Positions 24,312-32,691 of a stretch of DNA of 38,006 nucleotides are shown piece after piece (the stretch's first letter is position 1; each line of letters begins with the position of its first letter). This DNA comes from an uncultured Acetatifactor sp. GTDB taxonomy: Bacteria; Bacillota; Clostridia; Lachnospirales; Lachnospiraceae. Both the position numbers and the translations under genes were made by a program. The notes beneath the pieces are model-generated. The model had not been told where the DNA came from. It saw only the letters and a list, made by a program, of their open reading frames with translations, and searched no databases. The stretch is from NCBI GenBank assembly GCA_910580225.1, contig CAJTXE010000040.1, positions 1 through 38,006 on the forward strand, read 5' to 3'.

Positions 24312-25493
24312 ATGCCTTACGATTTTGATAAACCTGTAGACAGGAGAAATACCCATTCACTGAAATGGGATGTAAAAGAGCATGAGCTGCCTATGTGGGT
24401 GGCAGACATGGATTTTCAGACAGCGCCAGAGATTCAGGCAGCAATTCAGGAGAGAGCTGCTCATGGTGTATTTGGCTATTCCATTGTGCCGGAAGAATGG
24501 TATCAGGCTTATATGGATTGGTGGCAGCGGCGGCATGGTTTTTCCATGGAAAAAGAGTGGCTTGTTTTCTGTACAGGAGTGGTTCCGGCCATTTCCAGTA
24601 TGGTACGCAAGTTGACCACAGCAGGAGAAAATGTGCTGGTACAGACACCGGTTTACAATATTTTCTTCAATTCCATTGTGAATAACGGAAGAAATATTGT
24701 AGAAAGTCCGCTGCAATATGACGGAAATACTTATCATATGGATTTTGAGGCTCTGGAACAAAAACTTTCCAATCCGCAGACTACCTTGATGATTTTGTGT
24801 AATCCTCACAATCCGGTAGGAAGAATCTGGAACCGAGAGGAACTGGGGCGGGTTGGTGATTTGTGCAGGAAACACCATGTAATTGTGATTTCGGATGAAA
24901 TTCATTGTGACCTGACCAGTCCCGGCCAGGAATATACCCCTTTTGCTTCTGTTTCGGAAAACTGCAGAAAGTGCAGCATTACCTGTATAGCACCCACAAA
25001 AGCCTTTAATCTGGCAGGACTGCAGACAGCAGCGGTGGTCGTTCCTGATCCAAATTTGCGGCATAAGGCATGGCGGGGGCTGAATACGGATGAGGTGGCA
25101 GAGCCGAATTCCTTTGCAGTAGAAGCGGCGGTGGCGGCTTTTACGAAGGGGGAGGCATGGCTGGATGCTTTGAGAGAATATATGCAGGAAAATAAAAATT
25201 TTGTGGAGGATTATCTGAAGAAAGAGGCACCTCAGATCAAGCCGGTTTCCTCGCAGGCGACCTATCTCATGTGGCTGGACTGCCAGAAAATGCAGGGGTG
25301 TGCAACGGAATTCACACGATATCTGCGGGAACATACAGGATTGTATCTGTCAGAAGGACGACAGTATGGGGAAAACGGAAATTCTTTTATCAGAATGAAT
25401 ATTGCATGCCCCCGGAGTCGGCTGGAAGATGGATTGAAACGTCTTGCAGAAGGAATCCGTGACTATGAGGAATGGGTACTTGCTAACTGCTGA
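24312..25493 (+). CDS. PatB/MalY-type PLP aminotransferase / cystathionine beta-lyase
   Basis: A 393-residue class I/II fold-type I PLP enzyme. Motifs are DFQTAPEIQAAIQERAAHGVFGYS, CNPHNPVGRIW, ISDEIHCDL and the Schiff-base lysine K230 in APTKAFNLAG. The MalY/PatB subgroup usually cleaves C-S bonds of cystathionine and related beta-lyase substrates. With CysE in the same island, a sulfur-metabolism role is plausible. GGAGG lies just before the ATG. A small hairpin (TTGATTT-TCGC-AAATCAA) is in the 94-base gap upstream. It is the last gene before the mobile region. Confidence 0.9.
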   Translation: MPYDFDKPVDRRNTHSLKWDVKEHELPMWVADMDFQTAPEIQAAIQERAAHGVFGYSIVPEEWYQAYMDWWQRRHGFSMEKEWLVFCTGVVPAISSMVRKLTTAGENVLVQTPVYNIFFNSIVNNGRNIVESPLQYDGNTYHMDFEALEQKLSNPQTTLMILCNPHNPVGRIWNREELGRVGDLCRKHHVIVISDEIHCDLTSPGQEYTPFASVSENCRKCSITCIAPTKAFNLAGLQTAAVVVPDPNLRHKAWRGLNTDEVAEPNSFAVEAAVAAFTKGEAWLDALREYMQENKNFVEDYLKKEAPQIKPVSSQATYLMWLDCQKMQGCATEFTRYLREHTGLYLSEGRQYGENGNSFIRMNIACPRSRLEDGLKRLAEGIRDYEEWVLANC

Positions 25494-25556
25494 TATGCAT
25501 GGCATTCGGTAAATTTCCGTAATTTTGCCAAAGAGAGAAGGTGGTAGTTTGGGAAA

Positions 25557-25952
25557 ATGATAATCGTAACCTTTTCTGACCCGGAGGAACAGGTTGTTGA
25601 AAAAATAAAAGCAGTGCTGGCAGAAGATCAGGAAATAGAGTGTATCCCAATAGCTGAAGGAAAAGAAATGGTATTTGGTGATTTGGAGATACGGGCAAAA
25701 CAAAGGCGAGTTAATCTAAAAGGAAAAGAAATAGAATTAACTACAAGAGAATTTGATGTTTTATACACACTTGCCTACTACCATGACCAGGTGCTGACTA
25801 CCAGACAGATTTATAAGGCGATTACCGGAGAAGATGTCATGGGCGATTATCATGGCATTGAAAGCAGTGTATACTCCATTAGAAAAAAACTTGGGCGCAA
25901 TGTTATCCAAAATATCCGGGGATACGGATATCAATTTAAAAAAGAGAAATAG
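25557..25952 (+). CDS. Orphan OmpR-type winged-helix regulator, copy 1
   Basis: A 131-residue protein without a receiver domain. Residues 1-35 replace the receiver with a short beta/alpha segment (FSDPEEQVVEKIKAVLAEDQEI). Residues 40-130 form a PhoB/OmpR winged-helix (KGKEIELTTREFDVLYTLAYYHDQVLTTRQIYKAITGEDV, ending RGYGYQFKKEK). It binds DNA without phosphorylation control; it is common at the ends of integrative elements in gut Clostridia. It is a paralogue of the gene at 37386. A terminator follows at 25959. AGGTGG lies 14 bases upstream, a rather long spacing. Confidence 0.85.
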   Translation: MIIVTFSDPEEQVVEKIKAVLAEDQEIECIPIAEGKEMVFGDLEIRAKQRRVNLKGKEIELTTREFDVLYTLAYYHDQVLTTRQIYKAITGEDVMGDYHGIESSVYSIRKKLGRNVIQNIRGYGYQFKKEK

Positions 25953-25958
25953 AAGATG

Positions 25959-26002
25959 GCCGGAAACAAATGGGTTTTTATGAAGTTGTTTCTGGCTTTT
26001 TT
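25959..26002 (+). terminator. Terminator after winged-helix copy 1
   Basis: GCCGGAAACAA pairs with TTGTTTCTGGC and a U run follows. Copy 2 has GCCAGAAACAA in the left arm, which keeps the pairing. Confidence 0.7.
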
Positions 26003-26280
26003 CATATAATCTTAAGAAAATCGAGATAAAAATGAATCTTCGATGAACATGTACTGAAAAACGCCTGATATAATAAAATAAAATTTGAAATAAATATCAG
26101 TGAAACCGGGATACCCCGTCAAAGAAAAAAACGGTGCTTTGACGGGTACATTTGTACGCCGCTTGATAAATTTTGATTCCCTTCTGGCCCTGTTTTAGAG
26201 CCAGGGGGATTTTATATTTGCAAATAGAATATAACAATGCTGTTATTTTGTCCAAACAGCAAGTGAACTTTCGTGTCTTT

Positions 26281-26330
26281 GCCTGTGGTGGCTGGTTAAA
26301 AAAACTATCAGCCATGTACAGGCTTTTTTT
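26281..26330 (+). terminator. Nested terminator-like hairpin in leader
   Basis: GCCTGT pairs with ACAGGC outside TGGCTG/CAGCCA, followed by seven U residues. It lies about 215 bases upstream of the sigma-like gene, so it may attenuate transcription into it. Confidence 0.65.
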
Positions 26331-26370
26331 ACGCTGTATGGTGAACTAATAGAGCAGGATATACAGGAAC

Positions 26371-26424
26371 AAATACCAGATATACAAGAAGGGGCTTTTA
26401 GCTGCTTGTGCATCTGGTATTTTT
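26371..26424 (+). terminator. Second terminator-like hairpin in leader
   Basis: AAATACCAGAT with ATCTGGTATTT is an 11-bp perfect stem with an inner ACAAG/CTTGT helix and a U run. It lies 122 bases before the sigma-like gene. Confidence 0.65.
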
Positions 26425-26545
26425 CTTCGGATGCTGTAAGACCTGCAGCAATTATTTACATGGTGAAACAGCGGCCAGCAAGGTGCCGTTCCCCGCCCGG
26501 CTTGTTTTTCATTTTTGAAATTTAAAGAAAATGGAGGACAAGCCT

Positions 26546-26998
26546 ATGGCAAAGCCAGGCAGACTGCCGGATTTTCGGAAAATGTACCCGGAGGCCAGCG
26601 AAGAAGTGATTGAAGTATTAAGAGAAACAGAGAGAAAAATGCAGTACCAGGAGTATGACTTAAAGGCAGAGCAGACCATCATTGACCAGAATGCACAGCA
26701 GATCAAGACTATACCAAGCCGGGAAGATTCCTATGAACGGCTCATAGAACTGGACATACAGTTCCTGGATGATGGAGAAAAGGTGGAAGATCAGGTAATT
26801 CAAAAAATTCAGTGTGAAATGTTACATAAAGCGCTTTCATTTCTTTCTGAGGAGGAAGAAAAACTGATCCGCCTTTTGTTTTTTGAAGAGCGCACAGAGC
26901 GTGAGGTTGCGGAGGCTATGGGGATTTATCGTAATGCGGTCCATAAGCAGAAAAAGCGTATTCTTCATAAATTAAAAAATATTTTGAAAAAATTTTAA
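26546..26998 (+). CDS. Sigma-70-like region-4 protein of mobile element
   Basis: A 150-residue protein. The C-terminal half is a sigma region 4 HTH (ALSFLSEEEEKLIRLLFFEERTEREVAEAMGIYRNAVHKQ, then KKRILHKLKNILKKF). The N-terminal part is charged and helical and not a clear region 2. It may be an alternative sigma or a sigma-like activator that drives element genes. ATG at 26546 has GGAGGA 7 bases upstream; the ATG at 26531 lies before that site. Attenuator-like hairpins precede it and a large noncoding segment follows. Confidence 0.75.
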   Translation: MAKPGRLPDFRKMYPEASEEVIEVLRETERKMQYQEYDLKAEQTIIDQNAQQIKTIPSREDSYERLIELDIQFLDDGEKVEDQVIQKIQCEMLHKALSFLSEEEEKLIRLLFFEERTEREVAEAMGIYRNAVHKQKKRILHKLKNILKKF

Positions 26999-27105
26999 AT
27001 TTAGGGTGTGCAGAAATTGTTCTCAACGTGGAAATAAGTGAGGGGATAGATTTTCCTTTCTCTGTTCTTTGAAAAATACCGTTCCAGACGGTCATATCCA
27101 GCAGT

Positions 27106-27585
27106 TATAATACATTAGCTGTACAGCGTGAAAGCGCAAAGCGGCGAAGGAGGACACGCCAGGACCACCTGCAGATAGTCAGAGTGTCTGTCAACAAGAT
27201 AACATCAAAGGTGAAGAGCGGGAAATGTCTGTTCTGAAAATGTTCCATGGCCGGAGCATTCCGCAATGATCTGTACAGCCTATAATGATACTTCCGTCCA
27301 GTCACAGCCCCTCGAAACAGAGGGAACCGCAATGAGGGCGGCGGCCAGAGATCCTGGCCGGGGTTAGAGTCCCATGACGGTTCGCCAAAACCGGTTGTAG
27401 CTGACTGCCCAGGCTCCGGGAAGTAGTGTCGAATAGGAGCAGATGAAACTTAAAATGAAAAACAAGCACGATTTTTCATGTGAGGACATGTCATCAGTTG
27501 TCAGACTGATGACCTACGCGCACATCCGTGCGCTTCTATGTTGAAATAACTGGGCGGCGGTCTGTATTTGAGGCCGCCGCTGTTT
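27106..27585 (+). ncRNA. Candidate large structured noncoding RNA
   Basis: There is no convincing ORF in about 600 bases, but a dense series of local hairpins: GGCG/CGCC (27143-27160), CGGA-GCAT-TCCG (27252-27263), CCCTC/GAGGG (27309-27324), CGGCCAG/CTGGCCG (27342-27360), CGGTT/AACCG (27378-27393), ATGAAAAA/TTTTTCAT (27455-27479), GTCATCAGT/ACTGATGAC (27490-27513), GCGCAC-ATCC-GTGCGC (27518-27533) and GCGGCGG/CCGCCGC (27555-27580). TATAAT at 27106-27111 may be the -10 of its promoter. It could be an ornate large RNA of the ROOL/GOLLD kind or a degenerate intron; I cannot assign a family by eye. Confidence 0.55.
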
Positions 27586-27641
27586 AAAAGGGGAGGACAG
27601 GAATATCGTTGTTTCTGTCTTCTACAATGGAGGAAAAGAAG

Positions 27642-28073
27642 ATGGCAGGGAAAAGGATACGGCGGGGAGATATCTACTATGCCGATTTAAGGCCTGTAAT
27701 GGGCAGTGAGCAGGGAGGCATCCGTCCTGTACTGATCCTGCAGAATAATACAGGGAATCAGTTCAGCCCGACCACCATTGCGGCAGCGATCACCAGCCGG
27801 GACGGGAAGCACCAGCTCCCAACCCACATCCGGATAGGCGGGCAGTTTTACGGGCTGCATCAGGATTCCATGATTCTGCTGGAGCAGATCCGGACACTGG
27901 ACCGGAAACGGCTGCGGGATTACATAGGCTGTCTGGACAAAGAGACCATGCAGGCAGTGGACCGGGGGCTGACTGTCAGTCTGGGGATGAAGCGTCTCCA
28001 GGGGGAGGAGAAGGCGGACAGTCAGAATCCGGGACGGATAGGAATGAGGGAACGGACCAGAAGAGGAGGATGA
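27642..28073 (+). CDS. MazF/PemK-family endoribonuclease toxin
   Basis: A 143-residue protein with the MazF start signature RRGDIYYADLRPVMGSEQGGIRPVLILQNN, then TTIAAAITSR and DSMILLEQIRTLDRKRL. MazF proteins are sequence-specific mRNA interferases. No MazE-like antitoxin is seen next to it; the neighbouring genes do not resemble one. The C-terminal tail (about 115-143) is charged and longer than usual. ATG at 27642 has GGAGG about 9 bases upstream. The next gene starts 4 bases after its stop. The large RNA just upstream could be a regulator or target (inference). Confidence 0.88.
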   Translation: MAGKRIRRGDIYYADLRPVMGSEQGGIRPVLILQNNTGNQFSPTTIAAAITSRDGKHQLPTHIRIGGQFYGLHQDSMILLEQIRTLDRKRLRDYIGCLDKETMQAVDRGLTVSLGMKRLQGEEKADSQNPGRIGMRERTRRGG

Positions 28074-28076
28074 GAG

Positions 28077-28424
28077 ATGGAAAACAGAAAGAAAAAAGCA
28101 TGGATCTACACACATATCGATGCGCCGGAGGACAGCCATGGTGCCTTAAAAAAGCAGTATGAACAGCTGAATACTTATGGAGAGCAGCTTCAGACAGAGA
28201 TTGCAGGCAGTTCCAGTGACACGGGAGGCAGACCGGGATTGGGCAGACCGGGACTGAACCTGTTCCTGGAGGCAAAGGACAGCAGGGGGATCGAAGTGCT
28301 GCTGGTTCTGGATTCCACCAGGATCTTCCGCGATGGGAAGCTGTGCAGGGAATTCCTGTTCCAGATGGCAAGATGCGGGATTGAAGTATGCTCTCCTTTG
28401 GAGGGACGGCTCTCTGCCAGGTAG
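28077..28424 (+). CDS. Serine-recombinase N-domain-like protein, catalytically altered
   Basis: A 115-residue protein matching only the resolvase N-terminal domain: WIYTHIDAPED at the position of the YxRVST motif, LKKQYEQLNTYGEQLQTEIAG, RPGLNLFLEAKDSRGIEVLLVLDSTRIFRD, then a stop. The catalytic Ser of the usual motif is replaced (HID instead of RVS), and the DNA-binding domain is absent. It therefore cannot be a working recombinase and may be an accessory or decoy. GGAGG precedes the ATG. It is tightly packed between the MazF-like gene and an unknown gene, in an operon of small element proteins. Confidence 0.7.
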   Translation: MENRKKKAWIYTHIDAPEDSHGALKKQYEQLNTYGEQLQTEIAGSSSDTGGRPGLGRPGLNLFLEAKDSRGIEVLLVLDSTRIFRDGKLCREFLFQMARCGIEVCSPLEGRLSAR

Positions 28425-28451
28425 CCGGCAGTCAGATTATGAGGTGTATGG

Positions 28452-28859
28452 ATGGATTATATCGTAAAAACAAGGATACTGCTGAATACAAATTTCAATA
28501 TCAGCGAATTTAATGATCTGATGTACGAAGATGCAAAGCCGTATATCATTGAGGATATCAAGTCGGTGATAGAAGAGGATCCGCCCCTGTGCGGGTACAT
28601 TGACGGGGATCTGACCTTTCGTTTTCTGTCCAATTATAAAGTGCTTTTGACCTATGACTTCAACTGTAATGATGAGAACGGGGCAGAAGCGGAAAGCTTT
28701 TCCAAATCCTGTGTGGAGGACATCCGAGATAAGCTGGAAGGGAAAGGATACCGCATCGATAGGATCAGCTGCACGGCAGAAGAGATGGATATGGAATGGC
28801 TGGACAAGCTGGAAGATATGGTTTTTTCAAAGCCAGAACGGCAGGCACAAAGCCTTTGA
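28452..28859 (+). CDS. Hypothetical protein
   Basis: A 135-residue soluble acidic protein without signal or membrane segment. No domain is recognised. It contains mixed alpha/beta segments (YIDGDLTFRFLSNYKVLLTY and DIRDKLEGKGYRIDRI). GAGGTG lies 6-11 bases upstream of the ATG. Its place between a recombinase-like fragment and a MazF-like gene makes it the one nearby protein that could be an antitoxin, but the sequence gives no direct support. Confidence 0.5.
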   Translation: MDYIVKTRILLNTNFNISEFNDLMYEDAKPYIIEDIKSVIEEDPPLCGYIDGDLTFRFLSNYKVLLTYDFNCNDENGAEAESFSKSCVEDIRDKLEGKGYRIDRISCTAEEMDMEWLDKLEDMVFSKPERQAQSL

Positions 28860-28922
28860 TGGCAGCTATATCAGAAAAGGTTGGAATGAATCGATCAGGC
28901 ATTGCCTGGAGAAGGGGTTGGT

Positions 28923-29324
28923 ATGGAGAAAGAACAAATCTATTATGGGGAACTGATACCGGTCACTGACGGTGAACCTACCAGGATTCCGACTATTGTA
29001 ATCATACAAAATAGCCCGGAAGACCACATCAGCCTGTCTGAACAGGCGGAAGAAATCCTAGCTTCTTTTAAAGGCGGGCAGCTTTTGCCTTCGGGAAGTC
29101 TGGCTGTCAGCCGTTTGCTCCGGGAACAGGATGTAGCAGTCCTGATGACGGCTCAGGTATGTTCGGTTGACAGTCGCTGTCGCAAAGAATTGGCAGGACA
29201 CCTGAATGCGGCGGCCATGCAGTATGTGGATCAGGCAGTAGCATTTAGCTTCGGCTTAGGAGAGATCCTGTCGCAGAATGGTATCCATGAAGAAAAACAG
29301 AAAGAAGAAAGAGGGGAGCAATGA
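28923..29324 (+). CDS. Divergent MazF/PemK-like protein
   Basis: A 133-residue protein that keeps the general MazF layout (EQIYYGELIPVTDGEPTRIPTIVIIQN, then LAVSRLLREQDVAVLMTAQVCSVD and QYVDQAVAFSFGL) but lacks the canonical GDIYxADL..GSEQGGxRP residues, so activity is doubtful. ATG at 28923 has GGAGAAGGGG upstream; a TTG start at 28902 is less likely. The stop overlaps the next gene by 4 bases. It may act as a partner or inhibitor of the intact MazF at 27642 (inference). Confidence 0.6.
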   Translation: MEKEQIYYGELIPVTDGEPTRIPTIVIIQNSPEDHISLSEQAEEILASFKGGQLLPSGSLAVSRLLREQDVAVLMTAQVCSVDSRCRKELAGHLNAAAMQYVDQAVAFSFGLGEILSQNGIHEEKQKEERGEQ

Positions 29325-29665
29325 CTCAGCAGGAATTTGAATATTGGCAGGCAGTGACCAGAAGCAGCCGGTACCACTGGAGAGAGGACACGGTGACCCA
29401 TCTGAATGGCCGGGGCGCGTTGTATTATACAGGCGGGGAGTCCGGTGTTTATATCAGGCTCACAGAAACAGGGCATCTGACCGTGGGGACTTACGAGGGT
29501 GCTTTGCCCCACATCGGGGAAGCCTGTTTTGAGAAAAAAGCAGAGCATGCATTTAAAAATTTTAATGAGGGGTTCCAGTATGCCTGTCAGTTAGGGGGCA
29601 TCAAATTTTTGACAGACCTGTTTTCCAGTGACCAGATTCCCCGGACAGGGCCGAGCCTGTGCTGA
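29321..29665 (+). CDS. Hypothetical protein
   Basis: A 114-residue protein, translationally coupled to the previous gene (ATGA overlap). It contains a compact beta-rich part (THLNGRGALYYTGGESGVYIRL, then GHLTVGTYEGALPHIGE) and ends in PRTGPSLC. No family is recognised. It is the last gene of the small-protein operon before the recombinase genes; codon use resembles its neighbours. Confidence 0.5.
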   Translation: MTQQEFEYWQAVTRSSRYHWREDTVTHLNGRGALYYTGGESGVYIRLTETGHLTVGTYEGALPHIGEACFEKKAEHAFKNFNEGFQYACQLGGIKFLTDLFSSDQIPRTGPSLC

Positions 29666-29783
29666 AAATATCTCTTGTTGGTTATGCTTAGGGTTGGGCA
29701 TCCATATTTGTTGGGTTTGCGTATGGCTATCATTGCGGCAACACGGTATACTGTGTATGACGTGAAGAAAGGAGGGAGAAGCG

Positions 29784-30902
29784 ATGAGGAGATATGCCGT
29801 AGAGACCATAGTCGATGAGAACGTAAAATACCATTTTATCCGGGACTGTGAGACGCTGGAGATCGTCCTGCTCCCGTCCAAATATCTGAAACATAAGACA
29901 AAGTCGAACCGTTCCCCAAATACAGTGAAGCGGTCCGCATTCTCCATCTGCTACTACCTGGAATATTTAGAAGAGCTTTCCCTGGATATCCCGCAGGTCT
30001 GCGGACTGGACTTTGAGAAACAGAGTGACCACTTTGTGGGGTTCCTCCACTGGCTGAAGGCCGGGAACCACACACAGGAAAACAAAATAAGGACGATCAA
30101 CAATGGAACCTGTAACGCATACCTGGAGGATGTGTTCAGGTTCTATCTTTTTGCCGAGGCCCAGGACATCCGGATCGGGAGCCTGAAGGTGCTGTCCTAC
30201 AGCTACCATATGGCGGTCAATGCCGTAGGTGTGCAGAAAAAGCTGCGCTATCAGTCTTTTAAAGGATACCTGAAAGCAGAAGAAAGGGATGTCAGACCGG
30301 CAGAACAGGAAGAGATCATCACGCTCCTTAAGACATGCACCAACTGCCGGGACCAGCTTCTCCTGCTGTTATTAGCGGAAACAGGCTTCCGGATCGGGGA
30401 ACTCCTGGGAGTACGGTATACCCATGACATTGATTATACCCACCATATGGTCGGCGTTTATTTCCGGGAGGACAATGACAACGATGCCAGGGCCAAGAAT
30501 GCGGAATACCGGAAAGCCAAGATCAGCCAGGATACTTATGAATTCCTGATGTACTATCTGGCAGAATACCGGGAACTGCTGCAGTGCCAGTCATACCTGT
30601 TTATCAACATCACAGGGAAAACAGCAGGACAGCCCCTGAAAGCAGACAGTGTCTACGACATGCTGAAGCGGATGGAGAAAAAGACCGGTATCGACCTGAC
30701 ACCGCATATGCTCCGCCGGTATTTTGCCAACATGCGGCGGAAAGCCGGATGGCGGCTGGAGATGATCCAGCAGGCTCTTGGGCATAAGCACATCAACACG
30801 ACAATCAGGTATCTGAACATTGTGGATGATGAACTGATCGAGGCCAGCCAGGAATTCTACGCAAAATATTCAGCACTGTACGGGGTGAAGGAACTGCTAT
30901 AG
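29784..30902 (+). CDS. tnpA: Tyrosine recombinase, TnpA-like (Tn554 family)
   Basis: A 372-residue site-specific integrase. The catalytic set R203 (TGFRIGE), H308 and R311 (HMLRR), H334 (LGHKH) and Y343 (TIRYLN) is intact, after a SAM-like DNA-binding part at about 45-170. Tn554 TnpA has a similar size. It cuts and joins DNA for transposon movement with the two downstream recombinases. GGAGGG precedes the ATG. The gene is first of a tight four-gene cluster with 16-base gap, 11-base overlap and 17-base overlap. The symbol is by analogy with Tn554. Confidence 0.9.
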   Translation: MRRYAVETIVDENVKYHFIRDCETLEIVLLPSKYLKHKTKSNRSPNTVKRSAFSICYYLEYLEELSLDIPQVCGLDFEKQSDHFVGFLHWLKAGNHTQENKIRTINNGTCNAYLEDVFRFYLFAEAQDIRIGSLKVLSYSYHMAVNAVGVQKKLRYQSFKGYLKAEERDVRPAEQEEIITLLKTCTNCRDQLLLLLLAETGFRIGELLGVRYTHDIDYTHHMVGVYFREDNDNDARAKNAEYRKAKISQDTYEFLMYYLAEYRELLQCQSYLFINITGKTAGQPLKADSVYDMLKRMEKKTGIDLTPHMLRRYFANMRRKAGWRLEMIQQALGHKHINTTIRYLNIVDDELIEASQEFYAKYSALYGVKELL

Positions 30903-30918
30903 AAAGAGGTGAGAGGAA

Positions 30919-32691
30919 ATGCCCGCATATGCAATACGGCAGACAGAACTGCAGAATTTTCCACAGGAAAGCAGACAGCCGGAGCTTCCGTCCAGGGTCT
31001 GTGAGGAACTGGATGTCTGCACAGAGACAGGGCGTGTTGAAAGAAACAAGCTGAAAGCATTCCTTCTGGAGACGGGCATCAGAAGCATCACGGAGATGGA
31101 CTACCCACTGCGGCAGGCATATAAGGAGTATCTGGATCAGCATATCCAAAAGCCGGAACGGTATCTGAAAGCATATGACAGGGTAAAGCAGCATTCCATC
31201 CGGGAGCAGATGCAGACCCTTGCAGGCAGACAGCAGTGCAGATGGCAGTTGGAGGACAGGATCCTGTTCCTTCCCTACCATCCGGATCCGGCCATTGTGG
31301 CGGAGTTCGACTCCGTCTGGAACAGGCCAAACATGGTATGGGACTTTACCAGAACCTGCAGCCAGACCTTAAAACATCAGATATTTATAACGCTGAACGC
31401 TGTCATAGAACGCTTTAAGGAACCACGGCGAAGGGAGCAGAGACTTTCAGGGCTCCAGTTTCTCTACGATTTCTGCACAGAAAAAGGAATTGCGGATATT
31501 GAAAAGCTGGAGATGGCGCAGATAAAGGAATTTGAGACCTGGCTGGAACGGGAAGGGCGGACCAACAGTGAAAGCAGGAAACAGCAGATGCTGCCAATCC
31601 TGAACTTCTGCAGAAAGACCGTATTTTTACAGAACGAAGAGATCCACTGGGATGCGAATATCTGGTATCTGGAACGACTGCACCTGCCAAAGAACCGGGT
31701 GAACCCAAGCAGCTCCTTCGCAAGCATCTCCTTTCTGGAAATCGTGAGGCCGGATAATCGAAGGTATGCACAGGAATATATGAAATACCAGCTTGGGATT
31801 ACCGGCCAGGCAGTCAGTACCCTGGTGACAAAGTATGAAGGGATAAGGAATTTTCTGGTCTGGCTTGGCAAAGAGGACATAAGCGTATGCGAATGCCCCG
31901 AAAACAGGATCGATACATACCTGGATCAGCTGCAGGAAAGGGGCATCATAGCAAAGACATTCAACGAATATCTGGCAGGGATACATCATTTTTTTCGGTT
32001 TCTGGTGGTGCGGGGATACTTAGATCGGGTGCCGTTCCATCCGGAGTACCATCAGAAAAAGGTGATACCAAAACACCATGACCGGAGTGTTTCTCCGGAA
32101 GTATGCATGGAGATGCTGTCAAAGCTCCATCTCCTGCCAGAAGACCAGCGGTGCATGTATCTGCATCTCTGGTGCCTGGGGCTTCGGATCAGCGAGGTAT
32201 GTACCCTGAAAGGAAACGCTTATTATCGGCAGGGACAGGACGCATGGATCCAGGTCTATCAGATTAAGATGAAGAAATATAAACGGATTCCCATAGCAGA
32301 CGGACTATACCGGATCATGCAGGTATATATCAGGAGGAGGCAGATCGGCCCGGATGATTATCTGTTTACCAATAAAAACGGAGGCCCGTATCGAAGCGCC
32401 ACCCTGCAGTACCAGATGAAAAAGTTCTGCCGGGAGAATGAGATCGAAGAAGGTGAGTATTTATTTAAATCCCATGACTACCGCCATACAGTGGCCACCT
32501 TCTTCTACGATAACGGCGCTTCCCTGCAGAGCGTCCGGGATTACCTGGGACATAACTATGAGGAGATGACGGAGCAGTACCTGGATTATGGACCCAGGCG
32601 GATCGCAAAGGCGAATGATGAATTCTTTGAAGAACCGGGCAACCGCCTTGCGGTTCATCTGGAAAAGAGAGGAGAGAGAAATGGAAGATAG
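30919..32691 (+). CDS. tnpB: Tyrosine recombinase, TnpB-like (Tn554 family)
   Basis: A 590-residue recombinase, close to the 630 of Tn554 TnpB. A long N-terminal region (about 1-290) precedes the core-binding domain and the catalytic domain with R423 (LGLRISEV), H519 and R522 (HDYRH), H545 (LGHNY) and Y554 (EQYLDYG). All key residues are present. It should cooperate with TnpA in the same synaptic complex. GAGAGGAA precedes the ATG. The next gene starts inside its last codons. Confidence 0.9.
   Translation: MPAYAIRQTELQNFPQESRQPELPSRVCEELDVCTETGRVERNKLKAFLLETGIRSITEMDYPLRQAYKEYLDQHIQKPERYLKAYDRVKQHSIREQMQTLAGRQQCRWQLEDRILFLPYHPDPAIVAEFDSVWNRPNMVWDFTRTCSQTLKHQIFITLNAVIERFKEPRRREQRLSGLQFLYDFCTEKGIADIEKLEMAQIKEFETWLEREGRTNSESRKQQMLPILNFCRKTVFLQNEEIHWDANIWYLERLHLPKNRVNPSSSFASISFLEIVRPDNRRYAQEYMKYQLGITGQAVSTLVTKYEGIRNFLVWLGKEDISVCECPENRIDTYLDQLQERGIIAKTFNEYLAGIHHFFRFLVVRGYLDRVPFHPEYHQKKVIPKHHDRSVSPEVCMEMLSKLHLLPEDQRCMYLHLWCLGLRISEVCTLKGNAYYRQGQDAWIQVYQIKMKKYKRIPIADGLYRIMQVYIRRRQIGPDDYLFTNKNGGPYRSATLQYQMKKFCRENEIEEGEYLFKSHDYRHTVATFFYDNGASLQSVRDYLGHNYEEMTEQYLDYGPRRIAKANDEFFEEPGNRLAVHLEKRGERNGR

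Larger units (their letters stand above)
25533..26180 (+). repeat. Winged-helix gene plus leader, direct repeat copy 1
   Basis: This 648-base unit recurs at 37362-38006. The noncoding half (from about 26000) differs at about four sites in 180 bases, whereas the coding half differs at about 55 of 396. This unusual pattern suggests a selected regulatory or RNA function or gene conversion. The second copy runs off the window, so the full repeat may be longer. Confidence 0.85.
26003..26545 (+). promoter_or_regulatory. Structured leader with two terminator-like hairpins
   Basis: About 540 bases without a gene. Elements in order: a 10-bp hairpin CCCGTCAAAG/CTTTGACGGG (26115-26146); GTACA-TT-TGTAC just after; GCTGTT/AACAGC near 26238-26262; a nested terminator GCCTGT-TGGCTG/CAGCCA-ACAGGC with U7 (26281-26330); and a second terminator AAATACCAGAT/ATCTGGTATTT with U run (26371-26424). 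Two successive terminators before a sigma-like gene suggest transcription attenuation or readthrough control, as is known for Tn916-type elements in general. Confidence 0.55.

Noticed and set aside
26115..26146. Possible CRISPR repeat or attachment site
   Set aside because: The CCCGTCAAAG hairpin occurs once per leader copy, with no array of spacers; no cas genes are present in the window.
26097..26315. Minus-strand 72-residue open frame in the leader
   Set aside because: No ribosome site or family match; it lies in hairpin-forming DNA that is repeated at the right end and explained better as a regulatory leader.
27105..27332. Minus-strand 75-residue open frame in the hairpin-rich segment
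   Set aside because: Arg/Leu-rich nonsense-type composition and no ribosome site; the dense helices favour a noncoding RNA.
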